Positions 17,939-27,237 are shown, counted from the first letter of the stretch. The stretch: DNA of 64,000 nt from Mucilaginibacter dorajii (GCF_024808255.1 NZ_JANTYS010000016.1:62001-126000), one strand, 5' to 3'. Made by a program: numbers and translations. Notes: a model not told the origin generated them from the letters alone.

Positions 17939-20506
17939 TCATTTCCTCGCTTTCACCAACCTAATAGTACGCACACCAAATCTTGGCAGCTTAAAATGTA
18001 TCGAATTTTCGCCGGATAACTTAACAAAAGATAATTGCTGCTTTACCCTGCCATCAAGTTCAACCAGCTCTGCTTTATCGGCATTAAAACGTAATGCTAT
18101 TTTACAATTATTACTATTACCTGTATTGAAAACCCGCAGCAAAAGATCATCGCCATCAAACTGCATAGCGCTTATTTCAACACCCTTATCCGGTTTTATT
18201 AATGAGCGTTGAGCACCCGGAGCCGGCATACCCGCCCCCATTAATAAAGGTTGCTGCCATTGGGTTGCATTTGACCAAATGCCAGCCTTATCCCATTTAC
18301 CTTGATGAGGAATCAACGCGTAATTAATCTCGGTTGGGCCATTGATGGTATAATTGCGCCCCCATAAACCCATACCCGAATATTGAATATCAAGCGCCAG
18401 GGGGAAATCCGGCCCATGCGCGTAACTTGTGGTATGATCTGTAAGCAATGCCATTCCGTATTCATCATTATCGCCGGTAATATCAACCCAGGTATGGATC
18501 ACGTTATTTTTGATGCTATCCCAGCGGGTATAAAAAGTGTTGTCAAGCTTGCTTTCGGTAACATCAAATGGAGCGTTTTTATATACCTTTTGATGTTTTA
18601 AATTGAGCGGGAATAGAGCCAGCAGCTTATTCCTGTCGTCATAAAATGGTTTAACCGGGTTTTCCATTTTGTAGGTACCTGGTTTCATGTTCTCCCCTAT
18701 TCCCGGGTTGCCTTTCCAATCTATTGTTAGTTTAATGTCTATGCGTGGCTGTCCTTCGTTAAGGGTTAACAGTTGGGTATAATTACTGCCGTTGATGGTA
18801 CCCTTAATAGCCAGCTTAATAGTAAGCGGCCCATTTTCCAATACCTCAATGTTTACCGGGTTATCCCCGGTTGATTTAAAACCACCATCGTTATAAAAAT
18901 TGCCACGCAACTCGTTAAAGCCAAGTACGTTGGCTTTATCCACAAACTCGCGGTTGCACATAGTTTTGGCTATCAAACTTTTGATGATGCCGCCATGCAA
19001 TGGGTCGATAGTGATACGGTACAGATCAGTCTCCAACCGGTAAAGGCCATTGGAGGTTTGGCTGATATGCGCTCCTGGCGATACTGCCTGCCCTGCCTGT
19101 TTAAACTGGTAAACGGCATATCCCATTGATGGCACATTGGCTTTAAAAGCCATCATTGCCGGCTGTTTATCATTAGCGGGGATAACCTGCGTTTTTACCT
19201 GTTTACCGGCACTATTAAAAATAGCCAAATGCTGAGCTTCAAATTTTGATGGAATGGCAACTGTAATGATTTCATTACGATCCATACCCAGCGTATTATA
19301 AATGGTGATATGGTCATCATCAGCCTTTGCTATTTTAAGGACAGATGCATTGGCAATGCTGTCGCTTATATTGTTGCTGAAGCTTGTCCAGCCAATTACC
19401 TTGTCGGCCCAGGTATCGCCCGGCTTACCATTATAGGGCACAATCCAGCAATCGTGGTGCTGCGAAAGTAAAAGGGTTCGCCAGGCGGCGTCAAAATCGG
19501 CCGAGGGGTAATTTCCACCTGCATAGATCTTAGCCATTGCCGCCAGTTTCTCGTTTTGCACTATCTTGTTTTCGCTAAGCCTAACCCGTTGCGCTATTTG
19601 TTGTGTAACCTGCGATCCCCAAACCAGGTTCACCAGGATATCCTCCTGCGATACTTTCCAATCGGTACGTGCGTCGCCTTTAACAACATTGGCAAAATAG
19701 TTGCGCCAGGTGGTGTATATGCTGTGGATGCCGCCTTTGTCACCATTGCCAATAAACGGGCCACCTTTCCAACCCGCATCCTGCAAGGTCATGCCAATGG
19801 GGTGTTTGATACCGGCGGCATAAGCGGCACTCAGATAAGCCGGATCATTAGTCCATGCGATGGTTTGCCAGGTTGATTTGGTTGCCAGTTTCTCAACCGC
19901 GTACCGCGGCGAAGTAAGGATCCCGGTGCCATCCGGACCAATCCAGTTTACCAACCCGCCACCATGCGCGCGGGTATATCCCCCAAAACAGGTATTCGGA
20001 TTTTTGAGCGAAGCATACTTAAACCCAAACGAAGTAAGGATTTGTGGCAGCGCACTGGTAAAGCAAGGCTCTTCTGACGAATAGGATGTAAAGGTAGCTC
20101 CCGGAAAATGCTCCCGGATCTTTTTAATCCCATAAGCAAACTGCCGGATGATACTCTCGCCCGAGATATTGTACATATAGCTTTGCGCATAGGCCGGGTT
20201 TACATACTCAATCCGCCCGTTTAATGACTGATCTGCAAACAGGGCCTTGAAATCGACGTAGGCCGCGGGGTCTACAGTTTGTGCCCTGTCCCAGGTTTCA
20301 GGTTCCAGTTCAATGTTGATTTTCCAATCGGGATTGTTTTTCAGCATATCAGCCATGAAGCGGGTATTCCAATCGGGATAATGCCCCCATACACCACCGT
20401 GATAACCATCAATATACCAGGCGGTTTGGGCAACTCCAGTACGTGGCATACAGGTTATAACAAAAAGTATGAGCAATAATTTATAGGTAGCTGTTTTCAG
20501 GTTCAT
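17939..20506 (-). CDS. GH38-like glycosidase (alpha-mannosidase superfamily), secreted
   Basis: 855 residues with a signal peptide (ending TGVAQT). The N-terminal half matches the GH38/57-type seven-stranded barrel: TAWYIDGYHGGVWGHYPDW at the start, SEEPCFTSALPQILTSFGFKYA at the usual nucleophile region (about 155-175), and a helical middle (SENKIVQNEKLAAMAKIYAGG). The C-terminal half is a GH38-type beta-sandwich (NYTQLLTLNEGQPRIDIKLTIDWKG). By eye the canonical HxD metal motif is HGG here, and the Asp nucleophile position holds Glu, so its chemistry may differ from classical alpha-mannosidases. It overlaps the GDSL gene upstream by one nucleotide (TAATG), showing tight co-expression. Confidence 0.7.
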   Translation of the reverse strand: MNLKTATYKLLLILFVITCMPRTGVAQTAWYIDGYHGGVWGHYPDWNTRFMADMLKNNPDWKINIELEPETWDRAQTVDPAAYVDFKALFADQSLNGRIEYVNPAYAQSYMYNISGESIIRQFAYGIKKIREHFPGATFTSYSSEEPCFTSALPQILTSFGFKYASLKNPNTCFGGYTRAHGGGLVNWIGPDGTGILTSPRYAVEKLATKSTWQTIAWTNDPAYLSAAYAAGIKHPIGMTLQDAGWKGGPFIGNGDKGGIHSIYTTWRNYFANVVKGDARTDWKVSQEDILVNLVWGSQVTQQIAQRVRLSENKIVQNEKLAAMAKIYAGGNYPSADFDAAWRTLLLSQHHDCWIVPYNGKPGDTWADKVIGWTSFSNNISDSIANASVLKIAKADDDHITIYNTLGMDRNEIITVAIPSKFEAQHLAIFNSAGKQVKTQVIPANDKQPAMMAFKANVPSMGYAVYQFKQAGQAVSPGAHISQTSNGLYRLETDLYRITIDPLHGGIIKSLIAKTMCNREFVDKANVLGFNELRGNFYNDGGFKSTGDNPVNIEVLENGPLTIKLAIKGTINGSNYTQLLTLNEGQPRIDIKLTIDWKGNPGIGENMKPGTYKMENPVKPFYDDRNKLLALFPLNLKHQKVYKNAPFDVTESKLDNTFYTRWDSIKNNVIHTWVDITGDNDEYGMALLTDHTTSYAHGPDFPLALDIQYSGMGLWGRNYTINGPTEINYALIPHQGKWDKAGIWSNATQWQQPLLMGAGMPAPGAQRSLIKPDKGVEISAMQFDGDDLLLRVFNTGNSNNCKIALRFNADKAELVELDGRVKQQLSFVKLSGENSIHFKLPRFGVRTIRLVKARK

Positions 20507-21903
20507 TAGTTGTTAGCTGCTAATGTAATTTCGATATGATGTGTTACAGGCTTGTTGATGCGGTAGATCTCATCGGTAAGCAAACCGATCTCTTTTTGCC
20601 AGGCTTCCCTTACGGCCTTAAACCTTGCCTTTTGATAAGTGGGTACGGTTACCGCTACAAAGAAATCCTTCTTCGCATATTTCTGCAACGAGTCTACTGT
20701 GGGCAGGCCATCGTTAAACAATAATCCTTTTGGTTTCAGGATGGAGTAGTGCATCCAGTAGTACTCGCGCAGGCGGCGCTCAATTGTCCACCGTTCCTCA
20801 TTCAAGTGCATTACTGCCAGGGCCTGCTGATATTGCGGGGTGGCATTAATTAAGGCCAGGTTAATGCCCTTGTCATAATCGGTACCGCTCCAACTGCCCA
20901 TCGGCTCACCGTCAATTTTCAGGGTGTATTGTGCCGATGGATTTAGTCCTTTAACCTCCAAAATTTCCTGATTAAAATCGTCGGTAAATGGGATCACTTT
21001 CAATGCCTCCACCTGGGCCTTGGCAGGTCTTCCGAAACCACCTGAAATGGTATCCAAAGGATACGGTAAAGATGCCGCAAGGTAATTGAAGCTTATTGTA
21101 TTTTTTTTATAACTTATTGCGTCTATTTTACAGTTTTCTGCTGTAATTTTATCCATTGGTTTACTGTTTATTCTCAAAAAAGCCACCTTTTTCCCTGACA
21201 AACCCTGGGCTTTCAGAAACAGGTAAGCCATCACCATTTGCCCGTCGTTGGTGGGGTGAATGCGGTCGCTGCCCTCCAGAGTAAAAGTCGAATCGGATTG
21301 TTGCTGTTTTAAATTGATCTCTGTTATGGGGTGATTGAAATCCACAAAATCCCAATGGTGTTTAATAGCCGTAAGTTGTTGATCAGCAGCTATTTTTAGC
21401 ATGGCAATATTTTTACCCCGTAATGGCGTGGTCTTGATTTTAGCGGTTTCATCATATGGCGATGAGGCGATCATTATTTTGCGGGTTTCAGGATGCTGCA
21501 TTAGCTTCTGCTCCATCAGCCTGAAGCTTTTTAAAGATTCGGTCACCTTAGCAGCGTACACCGAATCGGCCTTTGACCCTGTAAGATTTTGATAACCAGT
21601 GTCATTCATACCAAAAGTAAGGGTCACAACTGTTGGTTTTTTAGCGAACACATCGCTATCTAACCGTTCTAATATCTGTTTTGATACATCGCCGCCTATA
21701 CCCGCATTAAATACGGTGATACGCCTGTCAGGAAAATGAGTCATATAATATAGCCAGATATAAGAATGATAATGCCCCCCATCGGTAATACTATTTCCGG
21801 TGAATACTACCCTATCCCCCGCCTTAAAAGGTTGAATGGTTTGCGCTTTGGCAGGTGTACGTAAAGCGCAGATTAATAGTAAGCTATAAAAATAGTTTCT
21901 CAT
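20506..21903 (-). CDS. Secreted SGNH/GDSL hydrolase (copy 2)
   Basis: 465 residues, clearly paralogous to the protein at 13952-15337 over its full length. The signal peptide (LLLICALRTPAKAQ) is followed by nearly the same block I, VVFTGNSITDGGHYHSYIWLYYMTHFPD; block III is TFGMNDTGYQ and block V SDRIHPTNDGQMVMAYLFLKAQGL. The C-terminal extension (QILEVKGLNPSAQYTLKIDG... RWTIERRLREYYWMHY) is also shared. It heads a two-gene operon with the GH38-like enzyme and carries two tandem motif copies upstream. A carbohydrate acetylesterase role is inferred. Confidence 0.87.
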   Translation of the reverse strand: MRNYFYSLLLICALRTPAKAQTIQPFKAGDRVVFTGNSITDGGHYHSYIWLYYMTHFPDRRITVFNAGIGGDVSKQILERLDSDVFAKKPTVVTLTFGMNDTGYQNLTGSKADSVYAAKVTESLKSFRLMEQKLMQHPETRKIMIASSPYDETAKIKTTPLRGKNIAMLKIAADQQLTAIKHHWDFVDFNHPITEINLKQQQSDSTFTLEGSDRIHPTNDGQMVMAYLFLKAQGLSGKKVAFLRINSKPMDKITAENCKIDAISYKKNTISFNYLAASLPYPLDTISGGFGRPAKAQVEALKVIPFTDDFNQEILEVKGLNPSAQYTLKIDGEPMGSWSGTDYDKGINLALINATPQYQQALAVMHLNEERWTIERRLREYYWMHYSILKPKGLLFNDGLPTVDSLQKYAKKDFFVAVTVPTYQKARFKAVREAWQKEIGLLTDEIYRINKPVTHHIEITLAANN

Positions 21904-21935
21904 TTATCCCCCTAAATTATTTTATGTTTATTTAA

Positions 21936-21983
21936 GCTAAATCAATTTAGCAAATCAACATAAAATAAATCGATTTAGCAAAC
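21936..21983 (-). promoter_or_regulatory. Two tandem PUL motif copies upstream of the GDSL/GH38 operon
   Basis: Copies at 21936-21955 (ATTTGCTAAATTGATTTAGC, almost a full palindrome) and 21965-21983 (GTTTGCTAAATCGATTTAT), spaced about 28 nt apart in the same orientation. The nearer one is 33 nt from the start codon at 21903. Confidence 0.55.
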
Positions 21984-22147
21984 TATTATTAAATTTATAT
22001 GCTTATACCACTACATATGGTGCTGCTTGAATAACCCACCTAAATGCCAACCTTTCGACAGCTGAGCTATAAAAGAATTGGCATTAATCAACTTATATTT
22101 ACTCCACTAAAAAGTACCCTGTTACAAACTAACACATTGTATAACGT

Positions 22148-23689
22148 CTATTTATAAACCATTCCATCCAACATAATTTCCTCGTAATTGAGTTGAAATT
22201 TGCGCTTAAGTTCCATGGCAGCCAGATCATAAGCATTACCATCAGACCAGGCATCACGCGGGTTTAATATCAACCCGGGTATACCCGGACAGCTCTGCGG
22301 AACAAGCATATCGAAAAACGGATGGGCAAGATAACTCACATGATCCAACTGTCCCTCCAACGCGGCAGTGATCATTGCCCTTGTATACGCAAGTTTAATC
22401 CGGCTGCCGGTTCCATAAGCCCCGCCAGACCATCCCGTATTGACCATCCATACCTTTACCGAATGGATCTTCATTTTGTGACCAAACAACTCAGCATATT
22501 TATGGGGATGCAAGGGCAGAAAGGGAGCGCCAAAACATGCGCTAAATGTTATCTGAGGCTCCAGGATACCTTCTTCTGTTCCGGCTATTTTTGCGGTATA
22601 ACCATTAAGGTAATGGTACATTGCCTGTTCGGCCGATAACCTGCTTATAGGCGGTAAAACCCCATAAGCATCACAAGTGAGAAAAAAGATATTTTTGGGA
22701 ATGCCTGAAATTGACGGTATTTTGGCATTTTCAATAAAATTCAACGGATAACTAACCCGGGTGTTTTCTGTCAATCTTTTGCAACTATAATCAATGCGGT
22801 TAGTGCCCGGGATAAAGCTGATATTCTCCACAAGAGCACCGGGCCTGATGGCATTATAGATTTGAGGCTCCTGCTTAGCCGAAAGATTAATAATTTTGGC
22901 ATAACAGCCACCCTCAAAGTTGAAGGTTCCATCATCGTCCCAACCATGTTCATCATCACCCACCAACAGTCTTTCGGGGTCAGAGCTCAGGGTGGTCTTT
23001 CCGGTGCCACTTAACCCGAAAAACATGGCTGTATCGCCTCTTTTTCCCTCATTTATGCTGCAATGCATCGGCAACACGTTCATGCCTGGTAAAAGGTAAT
23101 TAAGTACGGTAAAAACAGCTTTTTTTATTTCACCGGTATAACCCGTGCCCCCTATCAGAATGGTTTTATGGGTAAAAGAAATCACGGTAAAATTCCCTTT
23201 TCTTGTACCATGCTCTTCTGGTATAGCCTGAAAACCAGGCGCCTGAATCACTTGCCATTCACAATGATTTGTAGACTGTAGTTCGCCAGGTGCCGGGCTT
23301 ATAAACATGTTGGCAGCAAAATGATTACTCCACGGTGTTTCAGTAACGATGCGCACAGACAATCTATACCCTGGATCAGCACAGGCAAAAACATCCCTTA
23401 TCCAAATTTCGGCCTTCTCATTTAAATACGCCCACATAGCTGTTTGTAGTCTCAGAAAGGCATCAGGCTCAAGCGGATGGTTAAATTTATTCCAGTGAAC
23501 AGTACCTTCTGTCATCATATCTTTGACAATGAATTTATCGGCCGGGGAGCGGCCGGTAAACACGCCGGTATTAACCACAAGCGCACCTGTGTCGTTTACC
23601 CCCCCCTCTCCTCTTTGCAGCGTTTGCGACACCAATTCCCGGGTGGTTAACTGGTAGTGCACCTTGGGCTTTGAAAACAACTCTATCAT
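22148..23689 (-). CDS. pckA: Phosphoenolpyruvate carboxykinase (ATP)
   Basis: Converts oxaloacetate and ATP to phosphoenolpyruvate, CO2 and ADP, the first committed step of gluconeogenesis. The frame opens at 23773, but I choose the Met at 23689 (MIELFSKPKVHYQLTTRELV), giving 513 residues; the upstream part is low in family character and overlaps the small gene at 23700-23840. Visible motifs are NTGVFTGRSPADKFIV, the kinase loop FFGLSGTGKTTLS (about 225-237), the metal site GDDEHGWDDDGTFNFEGGCYAK, and ENISFIPGTNRIDYS. All key residues look intact. A GGAGG lies about 16 nt before the chosen start. It is divergent from fbp across 500 nt. Confidence 0.95.
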   Translation of the reverse strand: MIELFSKPKVHYQLTTRELVSQTLQRGEGGVNDTGALVVNTGVFTGRSPADKFIVKDMMTEGTVHWNKFNHPLEPDAFLRLQTAMWAYLNEKAEIWIRDVFACADPGYRLSVRIVTETPWSNHFAANMFISPAPGELQSTNHCEWQVIQAPGFQAIPEEHGTRKGNFTVISFTHKTILIGGTGYTGEIKKAVFTVLNYLLPGMNVLPMHCSINEGKRGDTAMFFGLSGTGKTTLSSDPERLLVGDDEHGWDDDGTFNFEGGCYAKIINLSAKQEPQIYNAIRPGALVENISFIPGTNRIDYSCKRLTENTRVSYPLNFIENAKIPSISGIPKNIFFLTCDAYGVLPPISRLSAEQAMYHYLNGYTAKIAGTEEGILEPQITFSACFGAPFLPLHPHKYAELFGHKMKIHSVKVWMVNTGWSGGAYGTGSRIKLAYTRAMITAALEGQLDHVSYLAHPFFDMLVPQSCPGIPGLILNPRDAWSDGNAYDLAAMELKRKFQLNYEEIMLDGMVYK

Positions 23690-23699
23690 ATTAAATCTT

Positions 23700-23840
23700 T
23701 TAAATCCAACCTCCAAAATCATCCTCATATACCTTTTTGCATTTGCGGTATCGCCTAAACAGGTAAACGGCAATTGGTGCAGCTGTTAAAACCAAAGCTG
23801 TTACCGTTATTGATGTAATTGATATTTTCATAGCCTTCAT
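23700..23840 (-). CDS. 46-residue single-span membrane peptide upstream of pckA
   Basis: Reading the minus strand from ATG at 23840 gives a 46-residue protein: a short N-terminus, a hydrophobic stretch (SITVTALVLTAAPIAVYLF), then RRYRKCKKVYEDDFGGWI and a stop 10 nt before the pckA start. The positive charge after the membrane segment is typical of a small type I or anchored membrane protein. It overlaps the longer alternative pckA frame, which supports the shorter pckA start. I do not recognise a family; it may be real, or a leader peptide for pckA. Confidence 0.5.
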   Translation of the reverse strand: MKAMKISITSITVTALVLTAAPIAVYLFRRYRKCKKVYEDDFGGWI

Positions 23841-24338
23841 TTTATCGGGTTATAATTATTGATTGTTGATCTGAAACAAAAACCTATTAATTCATAACCA
23901 CCCTCCCCAGTATCAAAGCGCGATAACAAGCGAACTATTTGTTGGAAAACAAGGAATTACCAACTCTCTACTATCGCCACAAGTGCATATTTTTTGTACT
24001 GTTATTTTTTTAAAAAAATTGGTTTCCCAAACGCAATCGGGTATCTGAATTCTGATGTAAAGATTGGCTGTTTCAGTTATAAAAACTATAGTATAGTACC
24101 ATTTTGGAAAACATGACCAAAAACAAGCTATAAAAGGTCGTTTTTTCTGTTTAACCTATCAAAAAACACAATTTACAACTCAAATGGCATTTAAAAAGCA
24201 AATTCAATACACTATGCCAATAGTCAATAAATGAAATGGCTATCTGAATTTATGGTTTAAATTTGCATATAAAATCATTTTATCTCACATTAGCCTTACC
24301 AATTAAGCAAATAATCAATGTAGTTTTTACACTAAGGC
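23841..24338. other. Divergent promoter region between pckA and fbp
   Basis: About 500 AT-rich nt with no gene. A perfect 13-nt palindrome, ACTATAGTATAGT, lies at 24085-24097, midway between the two divergent units, and could be an operator for the adjacent Lrp-type regulator. No promoter element can be assigned with confidence. Confidence 0.45.
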
Positions 24339-25358
24339 ATGACTGAAACTATTACTTTAGGACAATTTATAATCAGGCAACAGGCCGATTTCCCTTTTGC
24401 GAAAGGAGAGCTTTCAAGGTTACTGCGCGACATTGGCATTGCTGCGAAAATTGTTAACCGCGAGGTAAGCAAAGCTGGCCTTATAGATATTCTCGGCGAT
24501 GCAGGTGGCGTTAATATCCAGGGCGAACACCAGCAAAAGCTGGATATTTATGCCGACCGCCAGTTTATTTCTGCATTAAAAAGCGGTGGCGAATGCTGCA
24601 TTGTTGCTTCAGAGGAAAATGAGGGAATCATCAGGCTTGATACCGACGTATCAAAAAACGCGAAATATATTGTAACTATAGACCCCTTAGACGGCTCTTC
24701 CAATATTGATGTTAATGTGCCTGTAGGAACTATCTTTTCTATTTACCGCAGAAAAACGACAGAAGGACGACCACAATTGGAAGACGTTCTGCAGAAAGGA
24801 ACAGAACAGGTGGCGGCAGGCTATATCATTTACGGCTCATCTACCATGCTGGTATACACTACAGGAAAAGGTGTAAACGGTTTTACACTTGATCCCTCCA
24901 TTGGCGAGTTTTGCCTCTCGCATCCTAACATGCAAATCCCTGAAAGCGGGTTTATTTATTCGATCAACGAAGGTAATTATGTGCATTTTCCACAAGGGGT
25001 TAAGGATTATATTAAATATTGCCAGATAGAAGACCCCGCTACCAAACGTCCTTATTCGTCGCGATATATAGGCTCAATGGTGGCCGATGTACACAGTAAC
25101 CTCATTAAAGGAGGTATTTTTATCTATCCCGTTACCGCATCGGCCCCCTCTGGCAAATTACGTCTTCTTTATGAATGCAATCCAATGGCATTTTTGATTG
25201 AGCAGGCAGGCGGAAGGGCAACCAATGGTGATGAACGAATCCTTGATCTTGAAATTACCGAACTGCACCAACGTTCTCCTATTTTTATAGGATCCAAAAA
25301 CATGGTAGAAAAAGCGGAAAGCTTCAATTTGCTAAACCAGGTATTGCAAAAAAACTAA
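24339..25358 (+). CDS. fbp: Fructose-1,6-bisphosphatase class I
   Basis: Hydrolyses fructose 1,6-bisphosphate to fructose 6-phosphate in gluconeogenesis. The 339-residue length fits the class I family. Metal and substrate motifs are intact: the Glu pair in VASEENEG (about 98), the IDPLDGSSNIDVNVPVGTIFSIYRR signature (about 112-134) and YRYI-type residues around RYIGSMVADVHSNLIKGGIFIYP, with the active-site Glu near RLLYECNPMAFLIEQAGGRA (about 285). It is divergent from pckA and followed by an Lrp-type gene after 2 nt. Confidence 0.96.
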   Translation: MTETITLGQFIIRQQADFPFAKGELSRLLRDIGIAAKIVNREVSKAGLIDILGDAGGVNIQGEHQQKLDIYADRQFISALKSGGECCIVASEENEGIIRLDTDVSKNAKYIVTIDPLDGSSNIDVNVPVGTIFSIYRRKTTEGRPQLEDVLQKGTEQVAAGYIIYGSSTMLVYTTGKGVNGFTLDPSIGEFCLSHPNMQIPESGFIYSINEGNYVHFPQGVKDYIKYCQIEDPATKRPYSSRYIGSMVADVHSNLIKGGIFIYPVTASAPSGKLRLLYECNPMAFLIEQAGGRATNGDERILDLEITELHQRSPIFIGSKNMVEKAESFNLLNQVLQKN

Positions 25359-25360
25359 AT

Positions 25361-25834
25361 ATGGAAAACCGCCTTGATAAAATAGACCTGGGTATCCTGA
25401 AATTGCTGGAAAAAGATGCCAGAATAAGCCATAAGGAAATCGCGCATTTGCTAAACCTGTCTATTACGCCGATACACGCCAGGATCAGGAAATTGCAAGA
25501 GGGGGGTTATATCCAACGGTATACAGCCATTATTAATCATAAAATGGTAGGCAGGGGACTTATTGCGTACACCCAGGTTCACCTTAAGGAACATTCACAG
25601 GAAAGCTTAAAAGCTTTTATGGAGGCCACCATAAAACTACCTGAAGTAATGGAATGTTACCATATGACCGGGGCCTTTGATTTTTTGCTGCGAATTGCGA
25701 TCAAAGACATGGATGAATATAACAAAGTGCTCATTGAGAAGCTATCCAAACTACCGGATGTAGGTAACATGCAAAGTTTTTTTGTCATGTCTGCAGCTAA
25801 GCATGAAACCGGATATATGTTTGATCAAATATGA
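25361..25834 (+). CDS. Lrp/AsnC-family transcriptional regulator
   Basis: 157 residues with the Lrp/AsnC layout: N-terminal winged helix-turn-helix (LDKIDLGILKLLEKDARISHKEIAHLLNLS..., residues 5-55) and a C-terminal RAM/ligand-binding domain (GLIAYTQVHLKEHSQESLKAFMEA... VMECYHMTGAFDFLLRIAIKDMDEY, 65-150). The segment CYHMTGAFDFLLRI is characteristic. Lrp-type proteins sense amino acids. With only 2 nt after fbp it is clearly co-transcribed, so it may link amino-acid availability to gluconeogenic gene expression; this link is inference. Confidence 0.93.
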   Translation: MENRLDKIDLGILKLLEKDARISHKEIAHLLNLSITPIHARIRKLQEGGYIQRYTAIINHKMVGRGLIAYTQVHLKEHSQESLKAFMEATIKLPEVMECYHMTGAFDFLLRIAIKDMDEYNKVLIEKLSKLPDVGNMQSFFVMSAAKHETGYMFDQI

Positions 25835-26318
25835 TGCTATCTACAAGAATTATCACTTTTCGGTACATACCTTATTAAAAAAATCCAGGCGTGGAAGATC
25901 AGATCTGGCTAATTGATTTTTGGATATTTAATCAGGGTAAACGCATCTAATTGGGTTAACATAACTTAACACATTTCAGATATTTATTTTATAAATATTT
26001 AATAATCAGTGTTTTATATTTTTACATGGTTAACACAAAACTGATGTATCGAGCAATTAGGCGCATCCAATATTTGTGCCTGTTGTTGCCCAATAAAGGC
26101 GCCTAATGGACATGGATCTTTTAACGAGGATCGGGCGATAAAAACAAGGTATCGTTTGATGCTTATATATACCAATGGCATAAGCTTATTCCGTTAGCTA
26201 TTATTAAATAACAGCTTATCGCCGTTAACTATTCAGATGCGTTTGCCCCGGTTATTTAATACCCTGCTTTATTTACGATACAAAAAAGGCAAATAGTCTA
26301 AATGCTAAAAACATGTCA
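25835..26318. other. Gene-free interval downstream of the Lrp gene
   Basis: AT-rich, no supported gene. A weak palindrome (atatttat-ttt-ataaatat) lies near 25980-25998. Nothing else is recognised. Confidence 0.4.
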
Positions 26319-26690
26319 TTACTTTGGCAAAACGCTAAGGAGCCAGTTATTTATTTTTTCGGTAAAGAAATCGAGATCAAAAGGTTTGGAAATAAAATCA
26401 TCGGCCAAACAGTTCCTGGAAATATTTGGCAAATCATTTTTAGCAGAAATAAGGATTACCGGTATATTGCTCGTGAGCGGGTTGCGCTTTAAATCAAGGC
26501 AAAGCTTGCTGCCGTAGCCATCGGCAAGCCAATCATCAAGTAAAATCAGGTCTGGTTTAAATTCATGAATATTGTAAAAGGATACAATGTCACTCACAGC
26601 CCGAACATGGTATCCGGCTTCTACCAGAATTAACTCTATGATGTTGAGAATATCTTCATCGTCATCAACAACAATAATATTTTTTGACAT
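26319..26690 (-). CDS. Single-domain response regulator (receiver only)
   Basis: I start at 26690 (MSKNIIVVDDDEDILNIIELILVEAGY), because the 42 upstream residues of the open frame do not look like a receiver and the ATG begins the domain exactly. The 123-residue protein has the acidic DDD pocket (about 9-11), a phospho-acceptor Asp in LILLDDWLADG (about 53-54), a Ser in LISAKND and the Lys of ISKPFD (about 105). There is no output domain, so it acts through protein contacts. No histidine kinase gene is adjacent. Confidence 0.88.
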   Translation of the reverse strand: MSKNIIVVDDDEDILNIIELILVEAGYHVRAVSDIVSFYNIHEFKPDLILLDDWLADGYGSKLCLDLKRNPLTSNIPVILISAKNDLPNISRNCLADDFISKPFDLDFFTEKINNWLLSVLPK

Positions 26691-26830
26691 ATTCCAATAG
26701 TTCAGGATAGGTTTGGCAAATATACAAAATTTGTTACATTTCATCCACCGCAACAGATCATCATCCTGAACGGATGAAATCAGGTAGCTAAAGTTATATC
26801 GTTCATTTAAAAGCAATGGCCTGCTCCCAC

Positions 26831-27043
26831 AAGGCCATAGCCGTTAACTTAAGAACGAAACGCTTCAAAAAGCAGGGGAATGTGCGATTCCCCTCTTGAG
26901 AGGGGTGGAGGGGTGTGTCATTCTGCGTGCGGCCCATCGCTTGTATAACACACCCCTGCTCACGCTCTTTGCGACCGCGCCCCTCTCAAGAGGGGATTTT
27001 AAGAAGCCTAAGGCTAAATTTTTCTTAGGTTAACGGCTATGCC
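26831..27043. repeat. Nested inverted-repeat element (MITE-like)
   Basis: Outer arms carry 'catagccgttaac..aag' at about 26835-26852 and its complement at 27021-27043. An inner pair 'cccctcttgagagggg' (about 26890-26905) and 'cccctctcaagagggg' (about 26980-26995) lies inside, with 'ggggtgtgt' and 'acacacccc' between them. The total is about 210 nt with no protein. The rest of the gap (27044-27237) has no recognised feature. This nested symmetry is typical of a small non-autonomous or dispersed palindromic element. Confidence 0.65.
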
Positions 27044-27237
27044 ACAACGTGAGTTGCATTTACACCAGGCCCAGGCGTTAAAGTTTTGATGACATTAAAA
27101 AGAATTCAAAAAAAGGACCAGCGAATAACAAGCTTCTTCTTCTGAAGAAGGAAACAAAAAAAAGCCTTTCCTCTTTAGGGTAATTAAACATTTTAGTCCC
27201 AGAGTTTCTGTTGGAAATGACAAGGTCAATAAATAAA

